Positions 1-9,090 of a stretch of 64,000 nt of DNA are shown here, piece after piece. The notes beneath the pieces are model-generated. The model did no database searches and had not been told where the DNA came from. It saw only the letters and a list, made by a program, of their open reading frames with translations. Numbering within the stretch: the first letter of the stretch is position 1; each line of letters begins with the position of its first letter. The translations under genes and the position numbers were made by a program. The DNA is from Shewanella sp. NFH-SH190041 (GTDB taxonomy: Bacteria; Pseudomonadota; Gammaproteobacteria; Enterobacterales; Shewanellaceae): NCBI RefSeq assembly GCF_024363255.1, contig NZ_AP026070.1, positions 3,286,001-3,350,000 of the forward strand. Direction: 5' to 3'.

Positions 1-223
1 GACAAATCGACCCGGGGCCACATCCCATATCCAATAGGGTGTCAGCGCCGGTTAAGTCCATCATGGCTAAAAAATCACGGATATAAGGATCATTGGGATT
101 TGCACAGCTGACTGCCATTTCTTCTGCCCGTTTATCCCAGTGATCCGACGTTTTATGGCTGCGGTTAGCCTTTTTCAGATGGGCCTGATACATGGCGGCA
201 AAGTCAACATCTTCAATAATCAT
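1..223 (-). CDS. Class I SAM-dependent methyltransferase, N-terminal part (cut by window edge)
   Basis: The reverse strand encodes about 74 residues running off the left edge. The visible end contains LLDMGCGPGSI, the glycine-rich SAM-binding motif I of class I methyltransferases, at about residues 63-73. The start ATG at 223 lies 11 bp inside the end of the ATPase gene and follows an AGGA sequence, so it is the last visible gene of the transporter operon and is translationally coupled to it. The substrate cannot be told from this fragment. Because the operon has a ModE-type operator, a role linked to molybdenum/tungsten or to a metal-binding small molecule is possible but inferred. Confidence 0.75.
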   Translation of the reverse strand, partial: MIIEDVDFAAMYQAHLKKANRSHKTSDHWDKRAEEMAVSCANPNDPYIRDFLAMMDLTGADTLLDMGCGPGSIC

Positions 224-992
224 CTCTATATCCTTGCGCTCCGGCTCCATTGCCGGACATATGTTGAATAATACAATCTTCACTGACCCCGTAGAGGCCG
301 GCCAGATGGGCTGGCTGCAGCAACTGAGCCCCACTGCCCTGACGAGCAGTACCATCGCGCTCCAATGTCACGACAGTATCCGCTGTCAGCTCAGCATGCC
401 GGGGATGATGGGTCGACATAACCACAGCAATCCCCCATTGTTTTAGCCGCTTAACTTGCTCCAACAACCTAATTTGATTGCCGAAATCTAAACTGGCAGC
501 GGGTTCATCCATCACCAGTAACTGGGGTGCCTGTAACAAGGCTCTGGCGATCAGTACTAATTGCCGCTCACCACCACTTATCCGGTTTACTGGCTGAGCC
601 GCCAACGCTTCCAACCCCAGCCACCCAAGAATTTGGCGGGCTCGCTTCTGCTCCCGACGACCCGGCGTACCAAATAAGCCAAGCCGTGGCTGACAGCCCA
701 TTAGCACCATATCCAATACAGAAAAACCAAAGCGGCACTCTACTGACTGGGGTACATACCCCACTAAAGCGGCCAAACTCAGTGGCGTCAGCGTTTCAAG
801 TGGTTGGCCGGCAATACGTATTTGCCCGCACAGGGGCTGCTGCAGCCCCAACAGGGTTTTTAACAATGTGGTTTTGCCTGCACCATTACGGCCTAGCAAA
901 CAAAGGATTTGCCCGGGTGCCAAGCTGATATCCATCTCCCGGCACAAACAATGCTGCCCATACCCGATACTCAGATCTGTCAGCTGCAGCAT
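213..992 (-). CDS. ABC transporter ATP-binding protein, FecE/BtuD/MolC type
   Basis: This is the cytoplasmic ATPase of a periplasmic-binding-protein importer of about 259 residues. Visible motifs are Walker A GRNGAGKTT (34-42), the Q-loop glutamine (82), signature SGGERQL (139-145), Walker B LLVMDEP (158-164) and the switch histidine in STHH (195). The open frame extends 50 codons further upstream, but ATG at 992 gives the normal N-terminus (MLQLTDLSIGYG). That ATG overlaps the permease stop as TGATG, a typical coupling junction. The family carries iron-siderophore, haem, cobalamin and, in the MolBCA subgroup, molybdate/tungstate. The operon's ModE-like operator favours the last of these. Confidence 0.9.
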   Translation of the reverse strand: MLQLTDLSIGYGQHCLCREMDISLAPGQILCLLGRNGAGKTTLLKTLLGLQQPLCGQIRIAGQPLETLTPLSLAALVGYVPQSVECRFGFSVLDMVLMGCQPRLGLFGTPGRREQKRARQILGWLGLEALAAQPVNRISGGERQLVLIARALLQAPQLLVMDEPAASLDFGNQIRLLEQVKRLKQWGIAVVMSTHHPRHAELTADTVVTLERDGTARQGSGAQLLQPAHLAGLYGVSEDCIIQHMSGNGAGAQGYRDDY

Positions 993-1999
993 CAGTTTCG
1001 CTCTCCCCGGATCAGCAATAAGACAAAAAATGGTGCGCCCAGACAGGAAGTTAATATGCCAAGGGGGATCTCTATGGTGGTCATACTGCGGGCCAACGTA
1101 TCCGTCAGCAATAATAAACTGGCTCCGGTTAACATGGTGCAAGGCAGCAAACGACGAAAGTCTGGCCCTACCAACAATCTGGCAATATGCGGCACCACCA
1201 ATCCTAGCCAGCCGATAATGCCGGCCAGCGAGACGGCCGCGGCGGTCAATAATGTCGCACAGGCAATAAACAACAAGCGGGTACGGGCGACATCCAGCCC
1301 CAAGGTTTTAGCCTCATCATCAGGTAAACTTAATAGATTCATACGCCAGCGCATTAGCATCAGGGGTAACAAGCCGATCAGCAGAGCAGGCAAAGTGATA
1401 ACCACATCATGCAGGCTGATCCCAGACAATCCTCCCATCAGCCAAAAGGTGATAGACGGTAATTGACTGTAAGGATCTGCCAGCAACTTAAACAGGGAAA
1501 TACCCGCACCACACAGTGCAGATAGTGCTAACCCAACCAAGACCAAAGACAATACTGGATCGCCCCGCCGGCTCAGTTTGGCAACACCACAAACCAAGGT
1601 CACCATCATTAGTCCGGTGACAAAGGCCAACAACTGAATCACCAACATAGATTGCCCCAGAAAGATACCCAATACCGCGCCTAAACCTGCGCCGGCGGAT
1701 ACCCCAAGAATATCTGGTGAAACCAATGGATTACGAAACATTCCCTGGTAAGCTGCGCCAGCGGCGCTTAATCCGGCCCCTATCACAATGGCCGCAAGGA
1801 TACGGGGCAGACGCAAATGCCAGAAAACCTGATCGACAACAGCCAGCGTGTCATTGTGCTGACCGGTAATACATCTCACCAATAACTGACCTAAATCCTG
1901 TGGCGTAATGGGGAAATGGCCGCAACACAATGCCAATAAGATGCAACTAACAGCCACAGACATCAGTAGCGGTGCCTTTATTTGTTCCATTTCAGGCAT
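992..1999 (-). CDS. FecCD-family ABC transporter permease (MolB/BtuC-like)
   Basis: A very hydrophobic protein of 335 residues, the usual length of the FecCD/BtuC permeases, which have about ten transmembrane helices and work as homodimers in the inner membrane. Family-typical stretches are visible: RLPRILAAIVIGAGLSAAG near residue 63, NPLVSPDILGVSAGAGLGA near 90, and GIIGWLGLVVPHIARLLVG near 265, which contains the loop that contacts the ATPase. It starts 8 bp inside the binding-protein gene and its stop overlaps the ATPase start, so the genes form one tight operon. Iron-complex transport would be the default call; the upstream operator suggests molybdate or tungstate. Confidence 0.88.
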   Translation of the reverse strand: MPEMEQIKAPLLMSVAVSCILLALCCGHFPITPQDLGQLLVRCITGQHNDTLAVVDQVFWHLRLPRILAAIVIGAGLSAAGAAYQGMFRNPLVSPDILGVSAGAGLGAVLGIFLGQSMLVIQLLAFVTGLMMVTLVCGVAKLSRRGDPVLSLVLVGLALSALCGAGISLFKLLADPYSQLPSITFWLMGGLSGISLHDVVITLPALLIGLLPLMLMRWRMNLLSLPDDEAKTLGLDVARTRLLFIACATLLTAAAVSLAGIIGWLGLVVPHIARLLVGPDFRRLLPCTMLTGASLLLLTDTLARSMTTIEIPLGILTSCLGAPFFVLLLIRGERN

Positions 2000-3026
2000 C
2001 CAATAACTGTGCAGTCTGCTGTAGTGACAAGTCTGTCTGGAAAAAGTCCTGCATAAATGTCTGGATTAATGACACTGTGGCAGGCTGAATAGCAGCACCA
2101 TTGATCAAATAAGATTGTAATAACTGCAACCCCAACAAACGGTTAATACCAGGAGGAAAATCCAGCCAGCCAAATGGTCGTTGAGGAAAAGCAAAAAACT
2201 GCCCCTGCTTCACCGCAGGTAGACTCTGCCAAAGCGGATGGTGCTGCATATCACGAATAAATTGAGGATCTTGAGCAATAATACAGTCAGGTTGCCAAGC
2301 AATAATCTGCTCTAGTGACACCTTGCCTAACCCATGAAATCCCTCAGCACTGACGACATTCTCCAGCCCTAATAACTCCACCGCCTGAGTGTGAATAGAC
2401 CCCGCCGTGCCCGTTTCTAATCCATTTGCACCCCGAGCGAAATAAAACCGCCGCCCATATTGCTGACGGGAAAATTGCGTGGCCTGAGATAATATCTGTT
2501 CCGCTTTCGATGCCAAAAACTCAGCCCGAGGATGTTCACCTATCAACGCCCCCAGCTGCCGGTACTGCGTTGGGGTATCACTGAGTTGACCATCAACTAA
2601 TACACAGGCAATCCCTGTCTGGGCGGTCAAACGCTCAGCCAAAGAACGATAAGTCGTATTCACCGTGCCACAATCAACAACCAGATCTGGCTGCAACTGC
2701 AGCAACGCCTCCAAAGACAATTGGGTATTTTTACCCGACAAGCGGCCCAATTTAGGCTTTTGATAACGTTGCGGCATAAATCCGGCCGCCACCAGCGCTT
2801 GAGGTGAAATATTGGCATAACCCAGCAATTTATCTGGGCAAAGAGACATCAATAGCAGATCTGCTGGTCCACCCGCGCTGATGATACGTCTTATCCCCGC
2901 AGACGCAGCATTGGATGTTCCAGTGGTGACCAGCAGATCCCGCTTTGAGCCAGCCATAACAAACGACGGCAAACATGTTACCCCCCCCAGGGCAAAACAG
3001 GCCTGCAAAAATTGACGTCTATTCAA
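1992..3026 (-). CDS. Periplasmic substrate-binding protein, Peripla_BP_2 (MolA/FecB type)
   Basis: First gene of the operon, 344 residues. The N-terminus (NRRQFLQ followed by a hydrophobic stretch to about residue 25) resembles a Tat-type or long Sec signal peptide, so it acts in the periplasm. The fold is that of helical-backbone binding proteins: LQPDLVVDCGT near residue 115 and WQPDCIIAQDP near 245, the paired 'path of access' strands of the family. A stretch PFGWLDFPPGINRLLGLQLL near 290 is seen in many proteins labelled iron-binding. Translation most likely starts at TTG 3026, because AAGGAG stands 6 bp upstream and there is no in-frame ATG nearby. The substrate is inferred as molybdate/tungstate from the ModE box. 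Confidence 0.85.
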   Translation of the reverse strand: MNRRQFLQACFALGGVTCLPSFVMAGSKRDLLVTTGTSNAASAGIRRIISAGGPADLLLMSLCPDKLLGYANISPQALVAAGFMPQRYQKPKLGRLSGKNTQLSLEALLQLQPDLVVDCGTVNTTYRSLAERLTAQTGIACVLVDGQLSDTPTQYRQLGALIGEHPRAEFLASKAEQILSQATQFSRQQYGRRFYFARGANGLETGTAGSIHTQAVELLGLENVVSAEGFHGLGKVSLEQIIAWQPDCIIAQDPQFIRDMQHHPLWQSLPAVKQGQFFAFPQRPFGWLDFPPGINRLLGLQLLQSYLINGAAIQPATVSLIQTFMQDFFQTDLSLQQTAQLLDA

Positions 3027-3057
3027 TGGCGACTCCTTTCTTGTGGTTACTGCAAAA

Positions 3058-3081
3058 CGTTATATACATATCTATATAACG
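3058..3081. promoter_or_regulatory. ModE-type operator (Mo box)
   Basis: A 24-bp inverted repeat with perfect 9-bp arms, CGTTATATA and TATATAACG, separated by 6 bp (CATATC) and followed by AT. This matches the known ModE consensus (CGnTATATA-N6-TATATAACG, often extended to ATCG...CGAT). It begins 31 bp upstream of the binding-protein start codon, where a bound repressor would block transcription. ModE represses molybdate uptake genes when molybdate or tungstate is plentiful. The match is seen directly; binding is inferred. Confidence 0.85.
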
Positions 3082-3190
3082 ATGCAGAAATTAATATCAC
3101 CTTAGGCTAAAGTCAATCATATTTGTCAGAGCACATACTAAAACAATGGATGGAGTCGATCTGGGTCACATTAATTACGGACAAGAGACA

Positions 3191-3227
3191 AACAAAAGGC
3201 GAGCCCTAGGCTCGCCTTTTGTTGATC
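3191..3227 (-). terminator. Rho-independent terminator of yjdM
   Basis: Long perfect hairpin with arms AACAAAAGGCGAGCC and GGCTCGCCTTTTGTT around a 3-base loop. On the minus strand it is followed by a T-rich tract. It lies just downstream of the yjdM stop and insulates it from the transporter operon. Confidence 0.85.
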
Positions 3228-3249
3228 AGCTATTTTGCAAGCAGGTTTA

Positions 3250-3591
3250 TTAAACCTTTTTTACAAACTCTGATTTCAGGGACATGGCACCGATACCGTC
3301 AATCTTACAATCGATATCGTGATCACCGTCAACCAGACGGATGTTCTTCACCTTGGTACCCACCTTAACCACAGAGGAAGAGCCTTTAATCTTCAGATCT
3401 TTAATCACAGTAACAGTATCGCCATCCTGCAGGATGTTACCGTTAGAATCCTTGATTACACGCTCATCTTCAGCAGCCTCGGTAGCACCGCCTTCAGTCC
3501 ACTCATGGGCACACTCCGGGCATACCAGCATGGTGCCGTCAAAATAGGTGTATTCGGAGTTACATTGTGGGCAATTTGGAAGAGCTGACAT
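3250..3591 (-). CDS. yjdM: Zinc-ribbon protein YjdM (formerly PhnA)
   Basis: 113 residues, the normal length of the family. The N-terminal zinc ribbon shows CPQC (8-11) and CPEC (24-27); the C-terminal PhnA domain carries the conserved stretches [19 protein letters not shown] and [27 protein letters not shown] text. The start is supported by AGAGG 6 bp upstream. The older name PhnA (phosphonoacetate hydrolase) was a misassignment; the biochemical role is not settled. It is monocistronic, with its own terminator. Confidence 0.93.
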   Translation of the reverse strand: MSALPNCPQCNSEYTYFDGTMLVCPECAHEWTEGGATEAAEDERVIKDSNGNILQDGDTVTVIKDLKIKGSSSVVKVGTKVKNIRLVDGDHDIDCKIDGIGAMSLKSEFVKKV

Positions 3592-3777
3592 TCGAAACCT
3601 CTGTGTCGTTCAATAAAGCGCGGTATTCTATACCATCGCAGCGTGCTGTGGCATTGAAAATCACCAACACAAGATTAATATACGTTAATAATCCAGTTCA
3701 GATCACGCTTACCCCATTGAATCATTCAGTTAGCTGTGGCAAACACATTGGCATGTGCTCGCCTATCACCGACTCGA

Positions 3778-4350
3778 TCAGAAACGGTAATTCAGGCCAA
3801 AGAATACATTTTTCACTGTTAACTTTTGTACCGGCACATACTGGTATTCAAGATTAACTCCCAAACCATTATCAAACTGATATTCCCAACCAGCTGCACC
3901 ATAGAAGTCTACCCCGCTGTGATGCTCATCAATTTCCTGCTTATTAATAATTCGATTATAAGTCAACCGGTTGGCACTCAACCCTAGCTTGGCATAAAAC
4001 AAGTTTGACTCAGATGCATGAACTTGGGCATAGGCTGCAGTTCGGATACCTGCATAGGCAAAATCCTTTGCATCACCTTCAGATGTCAGTAAGTTAGAAA
4101 ATACTGACACTACGCCACCTTGACCACCAAAAATACCAGCTTCAATACCAAAATTATCATCGGTCATATAACGGTAATAGCTATCCAGCGAATAATTATC
4201 GCCCCCCGTATTTTCGCTGCCTGCTTGATCAAATGTCTGGCTGCCAATAGCAAAACCCCCACCGATAACTTGATTTGATTGTGCCAATGCTGGTGTTGCT
4301 GTCGATAACAGCGCCAATAAAGCTCCCCAGGTCACAAACTGTTTTTTCAC
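3778..4350 (-). CDS. Small outer-membrane beta-barrel protein, unknown role
   Basis: 190 residues with a clear Sec signal peptide (MKKQF..., cleavage near TPALA-QS at about residue 23). The rest is a run of alternating amphipathic strands rich in Gly, Tyr, Phe and Asn, ending in a terminal Phe (FFGLNYRF), the C-terminal signature recognised by the BAM complex. It probably forms an eight-stranded barrel like other OmpA/OmpX-type 'porin family' proteins. No ligand or function can be read from it. It is divergent from yqhD. Confidence 0.8.
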   Translation of the reverse strand: MKKQFVTWGALLALLSTATPALAQSNQVIGGGFAIGSQTFDQAGSENTGGDNYSLDSYYRYMTDDNFGIEAGIFGGQGGVVSVFSNLLTSEGDAKDFAYAGIRTAAYAQVHASESNLFYAKLGLSANRLTYNRIINKQEIDEHHSGVDFYGAAGWEYQFDNGLGVNLEYQYVPVQKLTVKNVFFGLNYRF

Positions 4351-4497
4351 TTTTTACCCCTGATCACAAAAGGTTAATTACAAGAAGGATTAACTAACGA
4401 ATAAAGCTATTTGTAAGCAAATGTAACACAAAACAGCCTAACATCAGAGATAAAGCCAAATGCTTAAACATCAGCATTGATATATCACAAAAATTCT

Positions 4498-4511
4498 CTC
4501 AATCGATTGAG
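4498..4511. promoter_or_regulatory. 14-bp perfect palindrome upstream of yqhD
   Basis: CTCAATCGATTGAG is self-complementary and lies 75 bp before the yqhD start, in the divergent region shared with the barrel protein. It has the size and shape of a repressor or activator site. Its regulator cannot be named from sequence, and chance occurrence is possible. Confidence 0.35.
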
Positions 4512-4585
4512 TCAATAACCACTTCTTTTCCTGATAGACAAACAGGCATAGAATATTCAGCAGACAATATTGCGAGGATGTAACA

Positions 4586-5746
4586 ATGCAATTTCACTAT
4601 GCCAATTCCACTGAGATCCTATTTGGTCAAGGTCAAATAGCACATCTAGGGCAAATGATTAAACCCAATAGTAAAGTATTGGTGATGTACGGTGGCGGCT
4701 CTATCAAGCGCAATGGTGTATATGACCAACTCAAGCAAGCTTTAAATGGTTACCAATGGCAGGAATTTGCCGGCGTCGAGCCTAATCCGACCAAAGAAAC
4801 GCTGGATAAGGCTGTGGCTCAGGTTAAAACTGCTGGCATCGACTTTATTCTCGCGGTTGGTGGCGGCTCAGTGATTGATGGCGCTAAATATGTGGCCGCA
4901 GCCGCCTGCTACAACGGTGATGGCTGGGATATTCTGACCCGTAAATACAAAATCAATGCCGCCATTCCTTTAGGCGCAGTGCTGACCCTACCTGCTACTG
5001 GCTCAGAATCAAATTCTGGCGCCGTGATCACTAAAGCTGAAACCCATGACAAGCTGAGCTTCCTGTCGCCTTTTGTGCAACCGGTCTTTGCCGTGATGGA
5101 TCCAGACACCATGAAAACCTTGCCAGAGCGGCAACTGATTAATGGTATTGTCGATGCTTGGGTACATATCTGCGAGCAATATCTGACCAAGCCTATCGGC
5201 TATATGGTTCAGGATGGCTATGCCGAAGCTCTGCTGAAAAACCTGTTAGCACTAGGCGCACAATTTGCCGAGCGTGATAACGATTTATGGCGCAGCAACT
5301 TGATGTGGACTGCCAACCAAGCCTTAAATGGATTAATCGGTGCCGGAGTCGAACAAGACTGGTCAACCCATGCCATGGGCCATGAGCTAACCGCATTATA
5401 TGGTGTTGATCATGCCCGCTCCTTGGCCATCATCCAACCATCGCTATTACGCAATCAGTTGATGTTTAAGCAAGGCAAACTGGAGCAAATGGGCCGCAAT
5501 GTGTTCCATTTAGCCGAAGGGGATGACTTGGCACTGCGAACCATTGATGCCATCGAAGCCTTCTATCATCGCCTTGGGGTTGCAACAGTATTAACCGCTG
5601 ATGATCGCCAGGGACAGACTAAAACAGATGCTATCGATGCCGTCATGGCACAACTGAAAAAACATGGCCTCAATGCCATGGGGGAAAATCATGCCATTAC
5701 CCCAGATGCCAGCCGGGCAATTTTAACCGCCGCTATTGCGAGTTAA
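4586..5746 (+). CDS. yqhD: NADPH-dependent iron/zinc-containing alcohol (aldehyde) dehydrogenase, YqhD type
   Basis: 386 residues, the family length, closely resembling E. coli YqhD along its whole length. It has the GGGS dinucleotide motif (near 37-40 and 91-94), LPATGSESNSGAV near 135, and metal-ligand histidines in DWSTHAMGHEL and YGVDHARSLAI (about 258-276). YqhD reduces short aldehydes such as glyoxal, butanal and lipid-peroxidation products with NADPH in the cytoplasm, so an aldehyde-detoxifying role is likely. The start is supported by GAGG 9 bp upstream. A terminator follows directly, so it is monocistronic. Confidence 0.92.
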   Translation: MQFHYANSTEILFGQGQIAHLGQMIKPNSKVLVMYGGGSIKRNGVYDQLKQALNGYQWQEFAGVEPNPTKETLDKAVAQVKTAGIDFILAVGGGSVIDGAKYVAAAACYNGDGWDILTRKYKINAAIPLGAVLTLPATGSESNSGAVITKAETHDKLSFLSPFVQPVFAVMDPDTMKTLPERQLINGIVDAWVHICEQYLTKPIGYMVQDGYAEALLKNLLALGAQFAERDNDLWRSNLMWTANQALNGLIGAGVEQDWSTHAMGHELTALYGVDHARSLAIIQPSLLRNQLMFKQGKLEQMGRNVFHLAEGDDLALRTIDAIEAFYHRLGVATVLTADDRQGQTKTDAIDAVMAQLKKHGLNAMGENHAITPDASRAILTAAIAS

Positions 5747-5752
5747 TCTCCT

Positions 5753-5795
5753 TGCCGATTGTGCGATAACCATTTAGCACAATCGGCATGTTTTA
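5753..5795 (+). terminator. Rho-independent terminator of yqhD
   Basis: Perfect 12-bp stem (TGCCGATTGTGC / GCACAATCGGCA) with a 12-base loop, followed by TGTTTTA. Confidence 0.85.
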
Positions 5796-6271
5796 GTTGT
5801 ATGCGGCATAACGAACAGTGATTAATACTGTCAAGCCAGCATGCCACCTCAGTGAAAAGCATTGTTAAAATCCTGTGCCAATACACAATAAAATTTAGCC
5901 ATAAATCCCACAAAACGACCAATAGACTATTAGCGCTATAGTCCAAAAAAATTCCATTAAAATACAGCTAATAAAAAATCATACTTGCCATTTTTAGCCA
6001 GCATAACCCTCCCGGTTCTCGTTGATTTTATGCTTTCGTTCCTCACTGAGAATAAGGCTCTCTCCCCACTAAAAACCCTAAACCCAAGGTCAGAAATTCA
6101 ATTAGGCAAAAAATTACTGACAAACAAACCTTTGACTGACGGAAAAGATACAAAACAACATCTATTGTTACTTTTTTATTAACAGAAGGTTTAATTTAAG
6201 GTATTAGTATGTGCGCACTATCTGCTCAGCAGGTTATGCCAATAATTGCGAACTAAAGACCAGGGAACAGC
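5796..6271. other. Intergenic region upstream of TonB-dependent receptor
   Basis: About 475 bp with no convincing gene. It is AT-rich towards the receptor and should hold that promoter. I looked for a Fur box (GATAATGATAATCATTATC-like) and saw none, so iron control of the receptor is not supported here. Confidence 0.5.
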
Positions 6272-8899
6272 ATGAACATAAAATATACCGGCCTGTACAA
6301 GGCAATGGTGCTGGCGTTAGCGTCAGGCACCGGGGCGATGGCAATGCCCGGCGCAGCTTTTGCTGAAGAAACGAATGCAGCAAAGGATGAAAATATTGAG
6401 AAAATCGCTGTCGTAGGTACCCGGGCAGCCCCCCGCTCCGTCACCGATTCTCCTGTACCGCTGGATATTATCAGCGGGGATGAATTTGTCCGTCAGGGCA
6501 ATACTGATCTTAAATCCCTTCTTTCCAGCGTCACCCCTTCTTTTAACGTCAATGACCAACCCATTAATGATGCATCGACATTAGTGCGACCAGCTAACCT
6601 ACGGGGGCTGGCATCAGACCATACTCTGGTCTTGGTTAACGGCAAACGTCGCCACCGTAGTGCCGTGATCACCTTCCTCGGTGGCGGGCTATCAGATGGT
6701 GCGCAAGGGCCGGATATTTCCAATATTCCAGTATCAGCCCTGAAACAAGTGGAAGTTTTGCGTGACGGCGCAGCGGCGCAATATGGCTCTGATGCCATTG
6801 CAGGTGTGATTAACTTTGTGCTTAAAGATGCCGATGATGGCGGCATGCTGGAAGCCAGATATGGCCAATATTATGAAGGCGACGGCGATACTGTGCAGTT
6901 TGCCGGTAACATCGGCTTGCCTTTGAGTGAAAATGGCTTTGCTAACTTCTCTGCCGAATACCGCACCGCAGACGACACTTCACGCAGTGTCCAGCGCGGC
7001 GATGCTCAGGGGCTAATTGACGCCGGTAATATTTATGTACCGGTACCTGCACAGATTTGGGGCACGCCAGAAATCAAATCAGATTTTAAATTTCTCGGTA
7101 ATTTCGGGCTAGATTTGAATGATACTGATCGTGCCTATATGTGGCTCAACTATGCCAAACGGGATATCGACGGTGGTTTCTATTACCGTAATCCCCACAC
7201 CCGGGGCGGTATTTTTGATGGCGGTATGAAAGATACCGGTCAGGTTGACGCTAATGGGGATGCCATTTTGGCTCAGACCCTGCTCATTGCAGATTTAACC
7301 CCGGATGATGGTATCGCCTGCCCCATTGTCTTTACCGGTGGTAATGTGCTGAATAACCCAGCTTTCCAGCAGGTACTGGCCGATCCAAACTGTTTTGCCT
7401 TTAATGAAATCGCCAGACTACAGGGCGGCTTTACGCCTCGTTTTGGTGGCGAAGTGACAGATATGTCCATGGCACTGGGCACGGAAGGTGAATGGGGTAA
7501 CGAATGGAATTACGATATCAGCGCCAGCTTAGGTTACAGCAATATCGACTACTCCATTTACAACACCATCAACCCATCATTGGGGCCGGATACCCCCTTT
7601 GAGTTCAGTCCCGGTTCCTATACCCAGATAGAACAGACCTATAACTTTGATGTCAGCAAGCCCATTGATATTGCAGGCTGGAATGACCCGCTCAATTTCG
7701 CAGCCGGTCTTGAATACCGTCGTGAAACCTTTGAAATTGAAGCCGGTGATGCCAACTCTTTTGCTATCGGCCCATTAGCTTCCCAAGGCTTTGGTATCGG
7801 CTCAAACGGTTTCCCAGGCTTTAAGCCGGAAGATGCTGGCTCATGGTCACGCTCCAATTGGGCAGCCTATATCGATGTGGAATCTTACCTCACTGAAAAC
7901 TGGCTGATGACAGCTGCCGTCCGATTTGAGGACTTCAGTGACTTTGGCACCACGCTGAACTGGAAACTATCCACCCATCTGCAGTTAAACGATACTTGGG
8001 GCCTGCGTGGTGCAGCCAGCACCGGCTTTAGAGCGCCAACGGTCGGCCAGAGCAATGTGCGTAACGTGACCACCGCCTTTACTGAAAATGGCTTGGAAGA
8101 TCAGGCAACACTGCCGCCAACCAACCCCATTTCTGTTCAGAAAGGGGCGCAACCGCTGGAACCAGAAACATCGGTTAACCTCAGTGCCGGGTTAGTGGCA
8201 GAGTTTGAAAGCGGTGTGTACATGACAGTGGATTATTTCCATATCAAGTTGAAAGACCGTTTAAGCCAAACCTCACCACTGGCGTTGACCCAAGCGGATA
8301 TTGATGCCCTGCTCGCCCAGGGAATTAATGATGCCACCAGCTTCTCCAGCGTAAAATATTTCACCAATGACTTTGATACCACAACCCAGGGTGTTGACTT
8401 GGTGGTGAACTACAGCATGGATCTGTTCGGCGGTGATACCAAGTTTGCCCTGGCCTATAACTGGACGGATACCACGGTTGATGCTCGAACCCCGACGGGT
8501 GTAGATGCCAATGGCAACCCCACTTACAACATCAATGATGCCAAAGTGGAAATGCTGGAAGATAACCTGCCAGCCCATAGATTTACCTTTACTACCGACT
8601 GGCGTTACCAGGATGTCGACATTCTGGCTCGGGTGAATTTCTACGGTAAATACTATGAGGATCACCTGGATACCGGTGGTGAGCTGCCCATTTATGCTGG
8701 CAGCGAAGTCACGCTGGATATGGAAGCCACTTATCACTGGAACGACAGTTTCAGTACTTCGCTTGGCGCCCAGAACCTGCTAGATAACAACCCGGACGTC
8801 AACCCATGGAAAACCATCGTCGGGTCCTTGTACCCAGCAACCTCGCCAATGGGGATTAACGGTGGCTTCTACTATGTCCGAGCTAACTACGTCTTCTAA
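6272..8899 (+). CDS. TonB-dependent outer-membrane receptor
   Basis: 875 residues. Signal peptide to about residue 31 (ends AAFA-EE), then a TonB-box-like IEKIAVVGTR, a plug domain (SPVPLDIISGDEFVRQG ... LRGLASDHTLVLVNGKR ... VEVLRDGAAAQYGSDAIAGVINFVLK, about 60-185), and a 22-strand barrel ending in the terminal Phe of YVRANYVF. It imports a bulky substrate across the outer membrane using TonB-ExbBD energy. The substrate is not evident; many Shewanella receptors of this plug type serve carbohydrates, peptides or other organics rather than iron. SD GGGAA precedes the ATG. Monocistronic, with its own terminator. Confidence 0.93.
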   Translation: MNIKYTGLYKAMVLALASGTGAMAMPGAAFAEETNAAKDENIEKIAVVGTRAAPRSVTDSPVPLDIISGDEFVRQGNTDLKSLLSSVTPSFNVNDQPINDASTLVRPANLRGLASDHTLVLVNGKRRHRSAVITFLGGGLSDGAQGPDISNIPVSALKQVEVLRDGAAAQYGSDAIAGVINFVLKDADDGGMLEARYGQYYEGDGDTVQFAGNIGLPLSENGFANFSAEYRTADDTSRSVQRGDAQGLIDAGNIYVPVPAQIWGTPEIKSDFKFLGNFGLDLNDTDRAYMWLNYAKRDIDGGFYYRNPHTRGGIFDGGMKDTGQVDANGDAILAQTLLIADLTPDDGIACPIVFTGGNVLNNPAFQQVLADPNCFAFNEIARLQGGFTPRFGGEVTDMSMALGTEGEWGNEWNYDISASLGYSNIDYSIYNTINPSLGPDTPFEFSPGSYTQIEQTYNFDVSKPIDIAGWNDPLNFAAGLEYRRETFEIEAGDANSFAIGPLASQGFGIGSNGFPGFKPEDAGSWSRSNWAAYIDVESYLTENWLMTAAVRFEDFSDFGTTLNWKLSTHLQLNDTWGLRGAASTGFRAPTVGQSNVRNVTTAFTENGLEDQATLPPTNPISVQKGAQPLEPETSVNLSAGLVAEFESGVYMTVDYFHIKLKDRLSQTSPLALTQADIDALLAQGINDATSFSSVKYFTNDFDTTTQGVDLVVNYSMDLFGGDTKFALAYNWTDTTVDARTPTGVDANGNPTYNINDAKVEMLEDNLPAHRFTFTTDWRYQDVDILARVNFYGKYYEDHLDTGGELPIYAGSEVTLDMEATYHWNDSFSTSLGAQNLLDNNPDVNPWKTIVGSLYPATSPMGINGGFYYVRANYVF

Positions 8900-8949
8900 A
8901 CGGCTTGGAAATAGACCATAAGCTGGACTGACTCAGCTCAGGTTAAATT

Positions 8950-8973
8950 AAAAAGCGCCCACGGGCGCTTTTT
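8950..8973 (+). terminator. Rho-independent terminator of the TonB receptor
   Basis: Perfect 11-bp stem AAAAAGCGCCC / GGGCGCTTTTT with a 2-base loop, ending in a T-run. Confidence 0.85.
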
Positions 8974-9090
8974 GTTTGCCATAACATGGATTTATATCCG
9001 ATGCATTGCTGCCTACCACCGTGCGCTCTATACTGCCCGGCACCATGCCGATGAAAACCATCAGCAGTAGACTCAAACCGGAGAATGAAT

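Noticed and set aside
213..1142. Longer form of the ATPase starting at 1142
   Set aside because: It would overlap 150 bp of the permease; ATG 992 gives the family N-terminus and a TGATG coupling junction.
5796..6271. Fur box before the TonB receptor
   Set aside because: Looked for and not found; iron regulation is not claimed.
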